A stretch of 22,870 nucleotides of DNA from JAIVHA01 sp965367295 (GTDB taxonomy: Bacteria > Pseudomonadota > Gammaproteobacteria > DSM-19610): NCBI GenBank assembly GCA_965367295.1, contig CBDUHN010000048.1, positions 1 to 22,870 on the forward strand, given 5' to 3'. Made by a program: the position numbers and the translations under genes. The first letter of the stretch is position 1; each line of letters starts with the position of its first letter. Below, piece after piece: positions 1-7,953 of this stretch. The notes under the pieces were generated by a model. That model saw nothing but the letters and a program-made list of their open reading frames with translations, did not search any database and was not told the DNA's origin.

Positions 1-63
1 GATTCCTCCTTGAATTCGGGAAGGCTTGATCCGGCCTGGGATCACAGCCGCTTGTCAGGTATT

Positions 64-564
64 TTACATCACATGGTTTCTTATGACTTTTGCCAGTTCA
101 GCTTTCAGAAAGCTGATGTGTGACTCAACGCTTTCATGCTTGGCTTTTAGCTCATTCCACAATGAGCGACGTTCTTCTTTTGATTTAGGGGTATAAATCC
201 TCGCTTGCACCATGGACTCACCGTAGTTCTGGCATAACTCGATCAGGTACTTAGATTCAGCTTCCAACGATGGGACATAAAACGAAAAGAGCATTTCAAG
301 CTCTTCGAACGGCATGCGGCCACCCGCCTGCTGGTCGGGCTTCATTCCCGATATGAGTAGAGTGGTATCTTTGCCGAATTCAGAACGATAACTCGCTTTG
401 ATACTCGTCAAGAGTTCATGGGCCTTTTCGATTTTCTCGATCTGGCGCTTATTTGATGCGAGGCTCTTCTCGTGGGCGATCTGGCGCGCAGATATGAAAT
501 AGGAAATCAATCCTCCGACCACGACTCCTCCTAGTGTTCCCGCTACACCTACCCAACTTTCCAT
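64..564 (-). CDS. Hypothetical membrane-anchored coiled-coil protein
   Basis: I do not recognise this 166-residue protein. Residues about 4-24 form one hydrophobic, glycine-rich segment that would act as an N-terminal membrane anchor. The rest is charged and mostly helical (about 28-60 and 125-160), and is probably a cytoplasmic coiled coil. The ATG is preceded at a good distance by AGGAA, which supports the start. The stop is TAA. The gene is visibly richer in A+T than the hydrogenase and ccm genes and does not belong to the hydrogenase operon, from which it is separated by 201 bases. It may be an accessory or recently acquired gene. No catalytic motif is visible. Confidence 0.7.
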   Translation of the reverse strand: MESWVGVAGTLGGVVVGGLISYFISARQIAHEKSLASNKRQIEKIEKAHELLTSIKASYRSEFGKDTTLLISGMKPDQQAGGRMPFEELEMLFSFYVPSLEAESKYLIELCQNYGESMVQARIYTPKSKEERRSLWNELKAKHESVESHISFLKAELAKVIRNHVM

Positions 565-765
565 TTCTTATTCCTAACAGTGATTAGATGGAAAAACTCC
601 ACGTTGTAACACGAACGTTTTCTACACATCCACACCCGTATGTTTTCACGCACCCCCGATACCCAGAGCAAAGATATTCCAGTTGATAAGGAGATACAAC
701 GGGATAGCGTACACCCACCACCAACAGCCATACCATTGGATCCGTTATACTGGGGGAGCTTCAAT
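565..765. other. Intergenic region, no gene seen
   Basis: This 201-base gap lies between the hypothetical gene and the end of the hydrogenase operon, both on the minus strand. Short frames cross it on both strands, but none has a convincing ribosome binding site or recognisable protein. I see no clear hairpin followed by a T-run that would terminate the hydrogenase transcript. The promoter of the hypothetical gene should lie here. Confidence 0.5.
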
Positions 766-1221
766 CTATCCCGCCCCCCTCACGACCTCATCGAGTTGCT
801 TCTCCAGCATGCCCCATGCTGCATCGGGTAGTGTCGATACAGCCCCATCTCCCATTCCGATCCCGATAATCACCGTGCCTGTCATCACGCCATACAGCTG
901 TTCAATCAGGGGCAACATGGTGGACAGGGTAAGTCCGTGGCTGCTGGCATAGCGGTTTTCCTGCTTCAGCTGCGCAATCGAGAGTTGCAATATTACTCCC
1001 GCTTCGATGCCTCCCAGTGCATCGATTAGCACCAGTCTTGCACCGGGGATGATCATAGCCGGTAACTGGGCCGGACTGGGACAGGTGTGCAGTTGTAAGG
1101 TGCCGGCAGGAAATCGTTCGGTGAAACGGTTTTGCTGAAGGTGTTCGATGGCGGCCCAGCCGAGGCGGTCGGCACCGTGGGGGGAGCCCAGGGCGATGAT
1201 CTGGGTGGTGGGGGTGGGCAT
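766..1221 (-). CDS. [NiFe]-hydrogenase maturation protease (HyaD/HybD family)
   Basis: This family binds nickel in the immature large subunit and clips its C-terminal extension once the NiFe(CN)2CO site is assembled. The 151-residue product has the family layout: an early LGSPHGADRLG motif (acidic D18), VLIDALGG (D67) and SSHGL (H95), matching the two acids and one histidine that bind nickel in HybD-type proteases. I chose the ATG at 1221 because MPTPTT directly precedes the conserved IIALGSP strand and AGAGGG lies about 10 nt upstream. A longer in-frame start at 1284 would add 21 unconserved residues made from a palindromic repeat. It is the last gene of the hydrogenase operon, 74 nt after the large subunit, which still carries a C-terminal extension to be cut. 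Confidence 0.85.
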   Translation of the reverse strand: MPTPTTQIIALGSPHGADRLGWAAIEHLQQNRFTERFPAGTLQLHTCPSPAQLPAMIIPGARLVLIDALGGIEAGVILQLSIAQLKQENRYASSHGLTLSTMLPLIEQLYGVMTGTVIIGIGMGDGAVSTLPDAAWGMLEKQLDEVVRGAG

Positions 1222-1257
1222 GGGTTTATTGCCCTCTTTCCTGGGCCTTCTCCCCTG

Positions 1258-1282
1258 GCCCCTCTCCCGGGGGGAGAGGGGC
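1258..1282. repeat. GC-rich perfect hairpin (REP-like) between hydA and the protease gene
   Basis: The arms GCCCCTCTCCC (1258-1268) and GGGAGAGGGGC (1272-1282) are perfectly complementary over 11 bp with a 3-base GGG loop. The hairpin fills most of the gap between the large-subunit gene and the protease gene. Related CTCTCCC/GGGAGAGG palindromes occur near 6989-7044 and 11018-11032. There is no T-run after it on the minus strand, so it is more likely an mRNA-stabilising or attenuating structure, or a mobile repeat relic, than a terminator. Confidence 0.65.
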
Positions 1283-1295
1283 AAAGGTGCGAACG

Positions 1296-2633
1296 TTATT
1301 TTGATGCGGAGACATTGTCGTCAGGGGTGGCCTGGCGATCACGATCCAGGTTCAGGCGCAGGAAGTGGGTGGCGCAGGAGATACAGGGATCGTAGTTGCG
1401 GATCACGGTTTCACCGCGCAGACGGATGGCGTCTTCCGGCTGGTCGAGACCAAAGGCGGTGATGGATTGTTTGAGGTCCTCTTCCATGCGTGCCTGGTTC
1501 TGGCTGGTGGGCGGTACGATGCGCGCGAATTTGATGCTGCCGTCGGCGATGGTTTCGTAGCGGTGCCACAGCAGGCCGCGCGGCGCCTCGGTGGCACCGT
1601 AGCCGGTCCCGGCTTTGGGCTGTACCGGCTGGGATGCGGCAGTGAAGGCCGGTGGGAATGACAGCAGGCGCACCGCCTCGGTGAAGGCGGCATGTAACTC
1701 CAGGGCGCGGGCCAGCAGGCTGTGAAACATGTTGCAGCTGGGTAGCTGCAGGCCGACTTCTTTCAGCAGTATCCGGGTAGTGTCGGGTAGTTGCGTGTGA
1801 TTCAGGTTCAACCGCGCCAATGGGCCCACCAGGTAAGGTTTGCCATCGAGATGGGAATACAGTGCCGTGGAATGGGTGATATGGGATTCGGTGAAGTGGC
1901 CTTCGTATTCGTCCACGGCCATATCGAGATCGGTACTGGTCACCACACGGCCTTCTCCCATGGCGTAATCGGTGTCATGCCGCAGGGCCACGGAAACGAA
2001 TGCCTGCTGATCGTCCGGCATGGTGAGGGACGCGCACCAGCGCACCAGTTCGGCCGCCTCCTCCACCCCCGCTTCCAGGCGCGGCAGCAGTGTGGCGATG
2101 GCTTGCGCATCGGGTGCGCGGTGAAATCCCCCCACCTTCACGCCAATGGGATGCACCGATCGCCCCCCGAACAGGGCGATCAGGTCATTGCCCAGGCCCT
2201 GGAGCCGAAACCCGCGCCGTACTTCTTCGGCATGGTCTTCCGCCATCTCCACCACGCTGTTGCAGCCGAGAAAATCCGGCAGCGCCAGCAGATGCACATG
2301 CAGGGCATGGCTCTGTATCCATTCGCCGCAGTACATCACCCGGCGCATGGCCTGTACCCAGGGATCGGGCTCGATGCCGAAGATATTCTCCAGCGCCTGC
2401 ACCGCGCTCATCTGATAGGCCACCGGGCAGATGCCGCAGATGCGCGCCACCACATCGGGGACCTCGTGATAGGCACGGCCTTCGAGGAATTTCTCGAAGA
2501 AGCGCGGCGGCTCGAAGATACGTAATTCCAGGGACTCGATGCGGCCGTTTTCGATATGCAGATTCAGCGCGCCCTCACCCTCCACCCGCGCAAGCACCGG
2601 CACCTCGATGATAATACGGCGGTCTTCGCTCAT
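1296..2633 (-). CDS. hydA: Group 3b [NiFe]-hydrogenase large (alpha) subunit
   Basis: This is the catalytic subunit that carries the NiFe site of a cytoplasmic bidirectional NAD(P)-linked hydrogenase. The N-terminal motif RICGICP (C66, C69) and the C-terminal motif DPCISCATH (C417, C420, H423) supply the four cysteine ligands. About 22 residues follow H423, the expected extension removed by the maturation protease encoded next door. The start at 2633 is supported by a 4-nt ATGA overlap with the small-subunit stop and by AAGGA upstream; an ATG five codons earlier is in frame but less likely. The 445-residue length fits the roughly 430-450 residues usual for group 3b. Group assignment rests on the motif pattern plus the beta-gamma-delta-alpha gene set, not on a phylogeny. 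Confidence 0.93.
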   Translation of the reverse strand: MSEDRRIIIEVPVLARVEGEGALNLHIENGRIESLELRIFEPPRFFEKFLEGRAYHEVPDVVARICGICPVAYQMSAVQALENIFGIEPDPWVQAMRRVMYCGEWIQSHALHVHLLALPDFLGCNSVVEMAEDHAEEVRRGFRLQGLGNDLIALFGGRSVHPIGVKVGGFHRAPDAQAIATLLPRLEAGVEEAAELVRWCASLTMPDDQQAFVSVALRHDTDYAMGEGRVVTSTDLDMAVDEYEGHFTESHITHSTALYSHLDGKPYLVGPLARLNLNHTQLPDTTRILLKEVGLQLPSCNMFHSLLARALELHAAFTEAVRLLSFPPAFTAASQPVQPKAGTGYGATEAPRGLLWHRYETIADGSIKFARIVPPTSQNQARMEEDLKQSITAFGLDQPEDAIRLRGETVIRNYDPCISCATHFLRLNLDRDRQATPDDNVSASK

Positions 2634-3409
2634 ACCTTGTCCTTCCATTGTTTGCCTTCCTGCTCGAAGGCCGGGGCATGGCTGGAGATAAACAGGAAGC
2701 GGCGTGCAATATCATTCGGCAGCAGGCCCAGTCCTTCGAAGCGCCGCGCCAGTGCGCCGGTATTGGGGTTTTCCGCTGGTCCGAAACAGCCATAGCAATC
2801 GCGGCCGAAGGCGGGACAGATGGCCCCGCAGCCGGTGCCGGTCACCGGCCCCATGCAGGGTTCACCCTTCGCCACCAGCACGCACACAGTCTGGTGACGC
2901 TTGCAGTCCATACAGACCTTGTCGTGGTTCTTCACCGGCGCGACGCCGAACAGCAGGGCGCGAATGGCGGCCACCACCTGCTGTGTGGTTACCGGACAAC
3001 CCCAGAGCTCCAGGTCCACCTTCACCTGTTCGGAAACGGCGTGGGACTGGTCCAGGGTCTGGATGTATTCAGGGCGGGCATAGACGGCAGCGACCCAGTC
3101 GCGGGTATCGCCCAGATTGCGCAATGCCTGGATGCCACCCGAGGTGGCACAGGCACCGATGGTGATGAGGTAACGGCTGTTGGCACGAATGCGCTGGATG
3201 CGTTCCAGGTCTTCCGGGGTGTAGACGCTACCCTCGACAAAGGCGATATCCACCGGTTCTTCCGGGTCGAGCATGCCCGCTTCGGCAAAGTGCACGATAT
3301 CCACCAGTTCCGGCAACACCAGCAGGGCCTCGCCGGAATTCAGAAAGGCCAGCTGGCAACCGTCGCAGGAGCTGAACTTGTGAACGGCAACCCTTGGTTT
3401 GGTACTCAT
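2630..3409 (-). CDS. hydD: Group 3b hydrogenase small (delta) subunit
   Basis: This Fe-S subunit passes electrons between the NiFe site and the diaphorase part. The 259-residue product has the proximal-cluster cysteines near the N-terminus (SSCDGCQ, C15 and C18; GACATSGG, C87; then WGCPV). Its Cys-rich C-terminus (CMDCKRHQTVC, CMGPVTGTGCG, CPAFGRDCYGC) fits the further [4Fe-4S] clusters. No twin-arginine signal is present, which agrees with a cytoplasmic enzyme. The ATG at 3409 has a strong AGGAGAGG site just upstream and overlaps the gamma stop by ATGA; a longer frame to 3520 has no support. Its own stop overlaps the alpha start by 4 nt, so the subunits are likely translationally coupled. 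Confidence 0.92.
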   Translation of the reverse strand: MSTKPRVAVHKFSSCDGCQLAFLNSGEALLVLPELVDIVHFAEAGMLDPEEPVDIAFVEGSVYTPEDLERIQRIRANSRYLITIGACATSGGIQALRNLGDTRDWVAAVYARPEYIQTLDQSHAVSEQVKVDLELWGCPVTTQQVVAAIRALLFGVAPVKNHDKVCMDCKRHQTVCVLVAKGEPCMGPVTGTGCGAICPAFGRDCYGCFGPAENPNTGALARRFEGLGLLPNDIARRFLFISSHAPAFEQEGKQWKDKV

Positions 3410-4239
3410 AGGCCTCTCCTGCCTAACAGTCCACGCATGCGCGCATAGGGGAACACCGGGCCGTCCTTGCAGATAAACTCCGGACCCAGCTGGCAATGAC
3501 CGCAGTGACCGGTGGCACACTGCATGTTGCGCTCCATGCTGATCCAGACCTGGTCTTCGGCTACGCCCAGATGCAGACTGCGTTCCGCCGCCGCCTGCAT
3601 CATGGGTTCGGGGCCGCAGATCATGGTCATGGCGCCCTCCGGTTTGATCGTTACCTGATCGAGCAGGTCGGTGACCAACCCCACGTGCCAGCTCCAGCCG
3701 GTATCCGCCACATCGGCGGCCAGCAGCACCTGCGTGTCCGGCTGCTGCATCCAGGCCTCGTAGCGGGGCCGCCAGATCAGGTCATGCTGATGTTTCACAC
3801 CCTGGATGATGGCCACATGGCCATAGCGATCACGGCGACGCATCATATATTCGATCACCGATACCAGTGGCGCGCAGCCGAGCCCGCCAGTGATGAGCAG
3901 GATATCCTGCCCGTCCGCCGATGCCACTGGCCAGCTATTACCAAAAGGTCCACGCACGCCGATGTGATCACCTGCCTTCAGGCTGGCAAAACCGCGCGTG
4001 ACCCGGCCCACGGCACGGATGGTGTGTATCAGCAGTTCCGGTTCCGCGGGATCGGAGATGATGGATACCGGGATCTCGCCGACACCATGCAGGTACAGCA
4101 TGTTGAACTGGCCCGGCTCGAAGCGGTAGCGTTGCGCGATTTCCGTATCGGTAATGCGCAGGTGCAGGGAGAAGATATCATCGGACTCCTGCACCCGTTG
4201 AACCACTTCGGCATTGAAAGGAATCTGGTGTGGATTCAT
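3406..4239 (-). CDS. hydG: Group 3b hydrogenase gamma subunit (FAD/NAD(P) reductase)
   Basis: This is the diaphorase subunit of the ferredoxin-NADP reductase type, where NAD(P)(H) reacts. The 277-residue product has an N-terminal beta-barrel FAD domain (RFEPGQFNML, about 40-49), a nucleotide domain with LLITGGLGCAPL and MICGPEPMM, and a C-terminal 2Fe-2S motif with cysteines in QCATGHCGHCQLGPEFIC. This is the layout of the sulfhydrogenase gamma subunit and of dihydroorotate dehydrogenase PyrK-type proteins; context decides for the former. The ATG at 4239 has AGGGAA upstream. The longer frame to 4548 runs into the beta gene and is rejected. It follows beta after 34 nt and overlaps delta by ATGA. 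Confidence 0.92.
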   Translation of the reverse strand: MNPHQIPFNAEVVQRVQESDDIFSLHLRITDTEIAQRYRFEPGQFNMLYLHGVGEIPVSIISDPAEPELLIHTIRAVGRVTRGFASLKAGDHIGVRGPFGNSWPVASADGQDILLITGGLGCAPLVSVIEYMMRRRDRYGHVAIIQGVKHQHDLIWRPRYEAWMQQPDTQVLLAADVADTGWSWHVGLVTDLLDQVTIKPEGAMTMICGPEPMMQAAAERSLHLGVAEDQVWISMERNMQCATGHCGHCQLGPEFICKDGPVFPYARMRGLLGRRGL

Positions 4240-4273
4240 GAATATTGATTCCCTGCCCCCCGGGCCGTTCCCC

Positions 4274-5419
4274 TTATTCACCTTCACCTCCCGTGCACAC
4301 CGCGTGTACTTCCTCGGTGATATCGATGCCCACCGGACACCAGCTGATGCAGCGTCCACAGCCGACACAGCCACTGCGGCCATACTGCACATGCCAGCCG
4401 CCCAGCTTATGGGTAAGCCATTGTCGATAACGGGTGCGGGTATCTCCCCGCAGACTGCGACCGTGTACAAAGGAATGGCCCGCGGTGAAACAGGAATCCC
4501 AGCTGCGCTGCTGATCGCTGACCCTGCCGTCGAGAGTCGGTTGCGCATCCTGACGATGACAGAAACAGGTGGGACAGACGGAAGTGCAGTTGCCGCAGGA
4601 CAGGCAGCGTTCCGCCACCTCGTTCCAGCGGGGATGATCGAGATTGGCCAGCAGGCGGTCGTGGAGATTGCCCGGGATCAATTGGCGCTGCTGGGCAGCG
4701 GCGGCCTGCCGGGTGGCTTCCTGCGCCAGTTGTTGCTGTGCCGGATCTGCTGTCTGCAGGGGCAGCTGCTCCATCACCCGGGCACCGGCGGCACTGCCGG
4801 CGCGTACCAGGTAACCGTCGTCCAGTTCATCGAGCAGCAGGTCATAGCCCGCGCGAGCGGCGGGACCGTCACCGGTGGAGGCGCAGAAACAGGTGGCGGC
4901 AGGATGGGTGCAGTTCACTGCCACCAGGAACAGGGAACGGCGTCGTGCGGCATAGTGGGCATCTTCCCGGCCCTCGGCGAGAAAATGCTGATCCTGCAAC
5001 TGCAGCGCGGCTAGATCGCAGGCACGCACACCCAGCACTGCGGTGGCCGGTACCTCCGGTGTCACGGTATTGAAGGCCAGGCGGCCATCGGCATCCCGGG
5101 CCACCTGCCAGAGGGTTTCCTGCGGTGCGAAAACCAGCGGCTTGAGTGCCTGTGGACCATTGGCCCAGGCAAAGGCCCGCTGCGGGTCGGCATCCTGTAT
5201 ACGGTATTCCCCCGGAACCTGCCGATCCCCTTTTCCCCAGGGCAATTGTTCAACCCGTTCCAGTGGCGCCAGCACCATGGCGTCATCGCGCAGCTGCGGA
5301 CCCAGCCAGCGGTAGCCCTGTGCAAGCACCACTTCCAGCAGATCTGTGAACTGTGCCCGGTCGAGAAACCCGGTGTCCCCTATGCTGTCGCCTGGTTTGG
5401 AATACAACACAATGACCAC
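4274..5419 (-). CDS. hydB: Group 3b hydrogenase beta subunit (two [4Fe-4S] clusters)
   Basis: This electron-transfer subunit links gamma to the hydrogenase dimer. The C-terminal third carries two [4Fe-4S] motifs, C272-x2-C-x2-C-x3-C282 and C351-x2-C-x2-C-x3-C361. The central part has LGVRACDLAAL and further Cys (C170, C177, C179) typical of the anaerobic sulfite reductase A/hydrogenase beta family. No ATG is available: the frame opens with GTG at 5419, but a second in-frame GTG at 5410 has AGGTGG at a better distance and may be the real start, removing three residues. It is the first gene of the operon, so the promoter should lie in 5420-5525. Confidence 0.9.
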   Translation of the reverse strand: MVIVLYSKPGDSIGDTGFLDRAQFTDLLEVVLAQGYRWLGPQLRDDAMVLAPLERVEQLPWGKGDRQVPGEYRIQDADPQRAFAWANGPQALKPLVFAPQETLWQVARDADGRLAFNTVTPEVPATAVLGVRACDLAALQLQDQHFLAEGREDAHYAARRRSLFLVAVNCTHPAATCFCASTGDGPAARAGYDLLLDELDDGYLVRAGSAAGARVMEQLPLQTADPAQQQLAQEATRQAAAAQQRQLIPGNLHDRLLANLDHPRWNEVAERCLSCGNCTSVCPTCFCHRQDAQPTLDGRVSDQQRSWDSCFTAGHSFVHGRSLRGDTRTRYRQWLTHKLGGWHVQYGRSGCVGCGRCISWCPVGIDITEEVHAVCTGGEGE

Positions 5420-5525
5420 CTATCCATCCGTTGCGGCTGTTGACTATGACTCAGTTCCACTAACCATATCACACAGGCTTGTGTGTGCAGGTAACCGTTC
5501 GTTACACTGCCCGCCGGACCTGTCT
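5420..5525. promoter_or_regulatory. Divergent hydrogenase / ccm promoter region with inverted repeat
   Basis: These 106 bases are the only space between the divergent hydrogenase and ccm operons. A perfect inverted repeat CACACA-GGCT-TGTGTG occupies 5470-5485 and could be an operator for a dimeric regulator. A candidate plus-strand promoter is TTGTGT (5479-5484) with TACACT (5503-5508) at 18-bp spacing, which would start the ccm transcript just before ccmA. The -35 overlaps the right arm of the repeat. I saw no FNR box (TTGAT-N4-ATCAA) and no clear sigma-54 promoter. The promoter is a by-eye match. Confidence 0.45.
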
Positions 5526-6173
5526 ATGACCAATATGGAAACTGTATCCTCCGCCCCCTGGCTGGAAGCCGACCACCTCTGCTGCGAGCGCGGCAACCGC
5601 GTTCTGTTCACCGATCTCAGCTTTCGTCTCGATCCCGGTGCGGTGCTGCAGGTGGAAGGTGCCAACGGCAGTGGCAAGACCAGCCTGCTGCGCATGCTCT
5701 GCGGCCTGGCCCTGCCCGCCAACGGCGAACTGCGCTGGCAGGGTGCTCCCCTGCAGGATAACCGCAACGAATATCTCGAACAGGTGGCCTACGTGGGCCA
5801 TCAACAGGCGATCAAGGGTGAGCTTACGGCACTGGAAAACCTGCACATGGCGGCCGCGCTGGCCAGCCACACCGGCGAGGTGACGCCCGAGCAGGCCCTG
5901 GCGCGGCTGGGCATGTCCGGGTTCGAGGACAGCCTGTGCCAACGTCTGTCCGCCGGCCAGCGGCGCCGCGTGGCACTGGCGTCCCTGCTCATCACCGACG
6001 CGCACCTGTGGCTGCTCGACGAACCCTTCACCGCCATCGACCGCGAGGGTATTCGCCATGTCAACGACCTGCTGGTGGAACACATCACCAATGGCGGCAT
6101 CCTCGCCATGACCACCCATCACGAGGTGTCCTTTGCCGGCCACCCGGTTACCCATCTGCAGTTGGGCACATGA
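5526..6173 (+). CDS. ccmA: Cytochrome c maturation ABC transporter ATP-binding protein CcmA
   Basis: CcmA is the ATPase of the CcmABCD complex, which releases haem-loaded CcmE for use in cytochrome c maturation. The 215-residue protein has Walker A GANGSGKTS (about 45-53), signature LSAGQRRR (141-148), Walker B LWLLDEP (161-167) and an H-loop TTHHE (about 196-200). Its length fits the family (about 205-215). I chose the ATG at 5526; a second in-frame ATG at 5535 is possible, and neither has a strong ribosome binding site. A longer frame starting at 5346 overlaps the hydrogenase gene and is rejected. The stop overlaps ccmB by ATGA. Confidence 0.95.
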   Translation: MTNMETVSSAPWLEADHLCCERGNRVLFTDLSFRLDPGAVLQVEGANGSGKTSLLRMLCGLALPANGELRWQGAPLQDNRNEYLEQVAYVGHQQAIKGELTALENLHMAAALASHTGEVTPEQALARLGMSGFEDSLCQRLSAGQRRRVALASLLITDAHLWLLDEPFTAIDREGIRHVNDLLVEHITNGGILAMTTHHEVSFAGHPVTHLQLGT

Positions 6174-6853
6174 AACCGGTCAGCCTGTTTACCGCCTTCA
6201 CGGCCCTGCTCAAGCGCGACCTCACCATCGCCTACCGGCACCGTGGCGAGCTGGCCAACCCGATCCTGTTCTTCGTGATCGTGCTGAGCCTGTTCCCGCT
6301 GGCCATCAGTCCCGAGGCCAGCATCCTGAAAACCCTGGCGCCCGGCGCCATCTGGGTGGCCGCCCTGCTCGCCACCCTGCTCTCCATGGATGCCCTGTTC
6401 CGCTCCGATTTCGACGATGGCACCCTGGAACAAATGCTGGTCAGCGCCCATCCCCTGTCGCTGCTGGTGCTCGCCAAGGTGACCGCCCACTGGCTGGTCA
6501 CCGGCCTGCCGCTACTGCTGGTGGCGCCGCTGCTGGGGGTGCTGTTCCAGCTGCAAGGCAATACCCTGCTGGCCCTGTGCGCCACCCTGCTGCTGGGCAC
6601 CCCGGTGCTCAGCCTGGTGGGTGCCATTGGTATCGCCCTGACCGTGGGGCTGCGGCGCGGTGGGGTTTTACTCTCTTTATTGATACTGCCCCTGTATATT
6701 CCGGTGTTGATCTTTGGCGCCCACGCGGTGAATACCGCTGCCGCTGGACTGCCCATCCAGGGCCAGTTGCTGTTCCTGGGTGCCATGCTGGTGCTCTCCC
6801 TGACCCTGGCACCGCTGGCCACCGCAGCCGCGCTACGAATCAGTTTGAGTTAA
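6170..6853 (+). CDS. ccmB: Cytochrome c maturation ABC transporter permease CcmB
   Basis: CcmB is the integral membrane partner of CcmA. The 227 residues include about six hydrophobic segments after a short cytoplasmic start that contains the LLKRDLTIAYRHRGELANPI region typical of CcmB; E. coli CcmB has 220 residues. The ATG overlaps the ccmA stop by 4 nt. Between ccmB and ccmC there is a 204-base gap, unlike the tight junctions of the rest of the operon. Confidence 0.95.
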   Translation: MKPVSLFTAFTALLKRDLTIAYRHRGELANPILFFVIVLSLFPLAISPEASILKTLAPGAIWVAALLATLLSMDALFRSDFDDGTLEQMLVSAHPLSLLVLAKVTAHWLVTGLPLLLVAPLLGVLFQLQGNTLLALCATLLLGTPVLSLVGAIGIALTVGLRRGGVLLSLLILPLYIPVLIFGAHAVNTAAAGLPIQGQLLFLGAMLVLSLTLAPLATAAALRISLS

Positions 6854-7057
6854 GCTTTGGCACTTATGATGTAAAAATTTGTCAGTGTAGTTTCCGGACA
6901 GGCCGGTACCCCTGTTAGCCGGGCCAGGCAACGATGACCGGCATACTGTTGAACCACGGGCGCATTCCTCCCCGCTCCCGGGCCCGCTCCCCCAGTGAGA
7001 GGGGGCAACTGCATTTCAACCGGGTCAGGGTTGGGGAGAGGGAAAACCATTAAACCC
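6854..7057. repeat. ccmB-ccmC gap with REP-like G/C palindromic element
   Basis: This gap interrupts an otherwise tightly packed operon. Its second half holds a G/C-rich palindromic stretch: CCCCC (6989-6993) facing GGGGG (7001-7005) around AGTGAGA, followed by GGGGAGAGGG (7034-7043). This resembles the hairpins at 1258-1282 and 11018-11032. The first half is more A+T-rich, and a local promoter for ccmC cannot be excluded. No convincing ORF is present. Confidence 0.5.
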
Positions 7058-7795
7058 ATGTGGAACTGGATACATAAATTCGCCTCGCCGAAGCATTTCT
7101 ACCGCATCAGCGGCCGGCTCGCTCCCTGGCTCTGGGCCACCTGCCTGCTGACGCTGATCCCCGGTCTGTACCTGGGGCTCTACGCTGCCCCTGCCGATTA
7201 TCAGCAGGGTGACAGCTACCGCATCATGTTCATTCATGTGCCGAGCGCGTGGATGTCCATGTTCATCTATATGGTGATGGCGGCTGCCTCGGCCATCAGC
7301 CTGATCTGGAAAATCAAACTGGCCGACGTGGTGGCCCTGGCCAGCGCCCCCATCGGTGCCTCCTTTACCTTTCTTGCCCTGGTGACCGGCTCGCTATGGG
7401 GCAAACCCATGTGGGGGGCCTGGTGGGTGTGGGATGCACGGCTGACCTCGGAACTGATCCTGCTGTTCCTCTATTTCGGTTACATGGCACTCAACGCCGC
7501 CATTGAAGACAAACGGGTCGCCGCCCGTGCCTGCGCCATTCTCGCCATTGTCGGCGTGGTGAACATCCCCATCATTCATTACTCGGTGGAATGGTGGAAC
7601 ACCCTGCACCAGGGACCGACGGTAACCAAATTCGACGCCCCCTCCATCGACATCCGCATGCTGATCCCGCTGCTGGTGATGGCAATCTGTTTCAAACTCT
7701 ACTACGCCGCCTTGATGCTGCTGCGTGCCCGCGCCGAGGTGCTGGAGCGCGAACGCAACAGTCAATGGGTAAAGGAACTGGTAACCACAAAATGA
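7058..7795 (+). CDS. ccmC: Haem handling protein CcmC
   Basis: CcmC is a membrane protein that presents haem to CcmE. The 245-residue sequence has six hydrophobic helices and the tryptophan-rich WWD motif WGKPMWGAWWVWDARLTS (114-131). H60 and H184 sit at the same numbers as the two haem-ligand histidines of E. coli CcmC. I chose the ATG at 7058 because the longer frame to 6995 is encoded by the repeat. The ribosome site is weak: GGAGAGGG lies about 16 nt upstream. The stop overlaps ccmD by ATGA. Confidence 0.96.
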   Translation: MWNWIHKFASPKHFYRISGRLAPWLWATCLLTLIPGLYLGLYAAPADYQQGDSYRIMFIHVPSAWMSMFIYMVMAAASAISLIWKIKLADVVALASAPIGASFTFLALVTGSLWGKPMWGAWWVWDARLTSELILLFLYFGYMALNAAIEDKRVAARACAILAIVGVVNIPIIHYSVEWWNTLHQGPTVTKFDAPSIDIRMLIPLLVMAICFKLYYAALMLLRARAEVLERERNSQWVKELVTTK

Positions 7796-7953
7796 ACCTG
7801 ACCGAATTCCTGCACATGGGTGGCTACGGACTCTATGTCTGGAGTTCTTATGCCCTTGCCTTCGTGGTACTGCTCGTTAACCTGATTCAGGCCATTCGTC
7901 GTCACCGCGGGTTGCTGCGGGACCTCGCCAAACGCACGGGAGGTGCTGTATGA
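7792..7953 (+). CDS. ccmD: Small haem exporter subunit CcmD
   Basis: This 53-residue protein has one transmembrane helix (about 14-36) preceded by FLHMGGYGLYVWSSY and followed by a basic cytoplasmic tail, the classic CcmD pattern. CcmD joins CcmABC and is needed to release holo-CcmE. It overlaps both neighbours by ATGA (ccmC at 7792-7795, ccmE at 7950-7953). Confidence 0.95.
   Translation: MNLTEFLHMGGYGLYVWSSYALAFVVLLVNLIQAIRRHRGLLRDLAKRTGGAV

Noticed and set aside
1791..2525. 244-codon plus-strand frame opposite the hydrogenase large subunit
   Set aside because: It is antisense to a gene with intact NiFe motifs; composition is His/Gly/Arg-biased and no ribosome site is seen.
2648..3448. 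266-codon plus-strand frame opposite the hydrogenase small subunit
   Set aside because: It is antisense to a well-supported gene with no recognisable domain.
4240..4548. Longer start for the hydrogenase gamma subunit
   Set aside because: It would overlap most of the beta C-terminus; the ATG at 4239 fits the family start and has a ribosome site.
4214..5014. 266-codon plus-strand frame opposite the hydrogenase beta gene
   Set aside because: It is Gly/Ala/Thr-rich shadow sequence without motifs; the minus-strand gene has two ferredoxin motifs.
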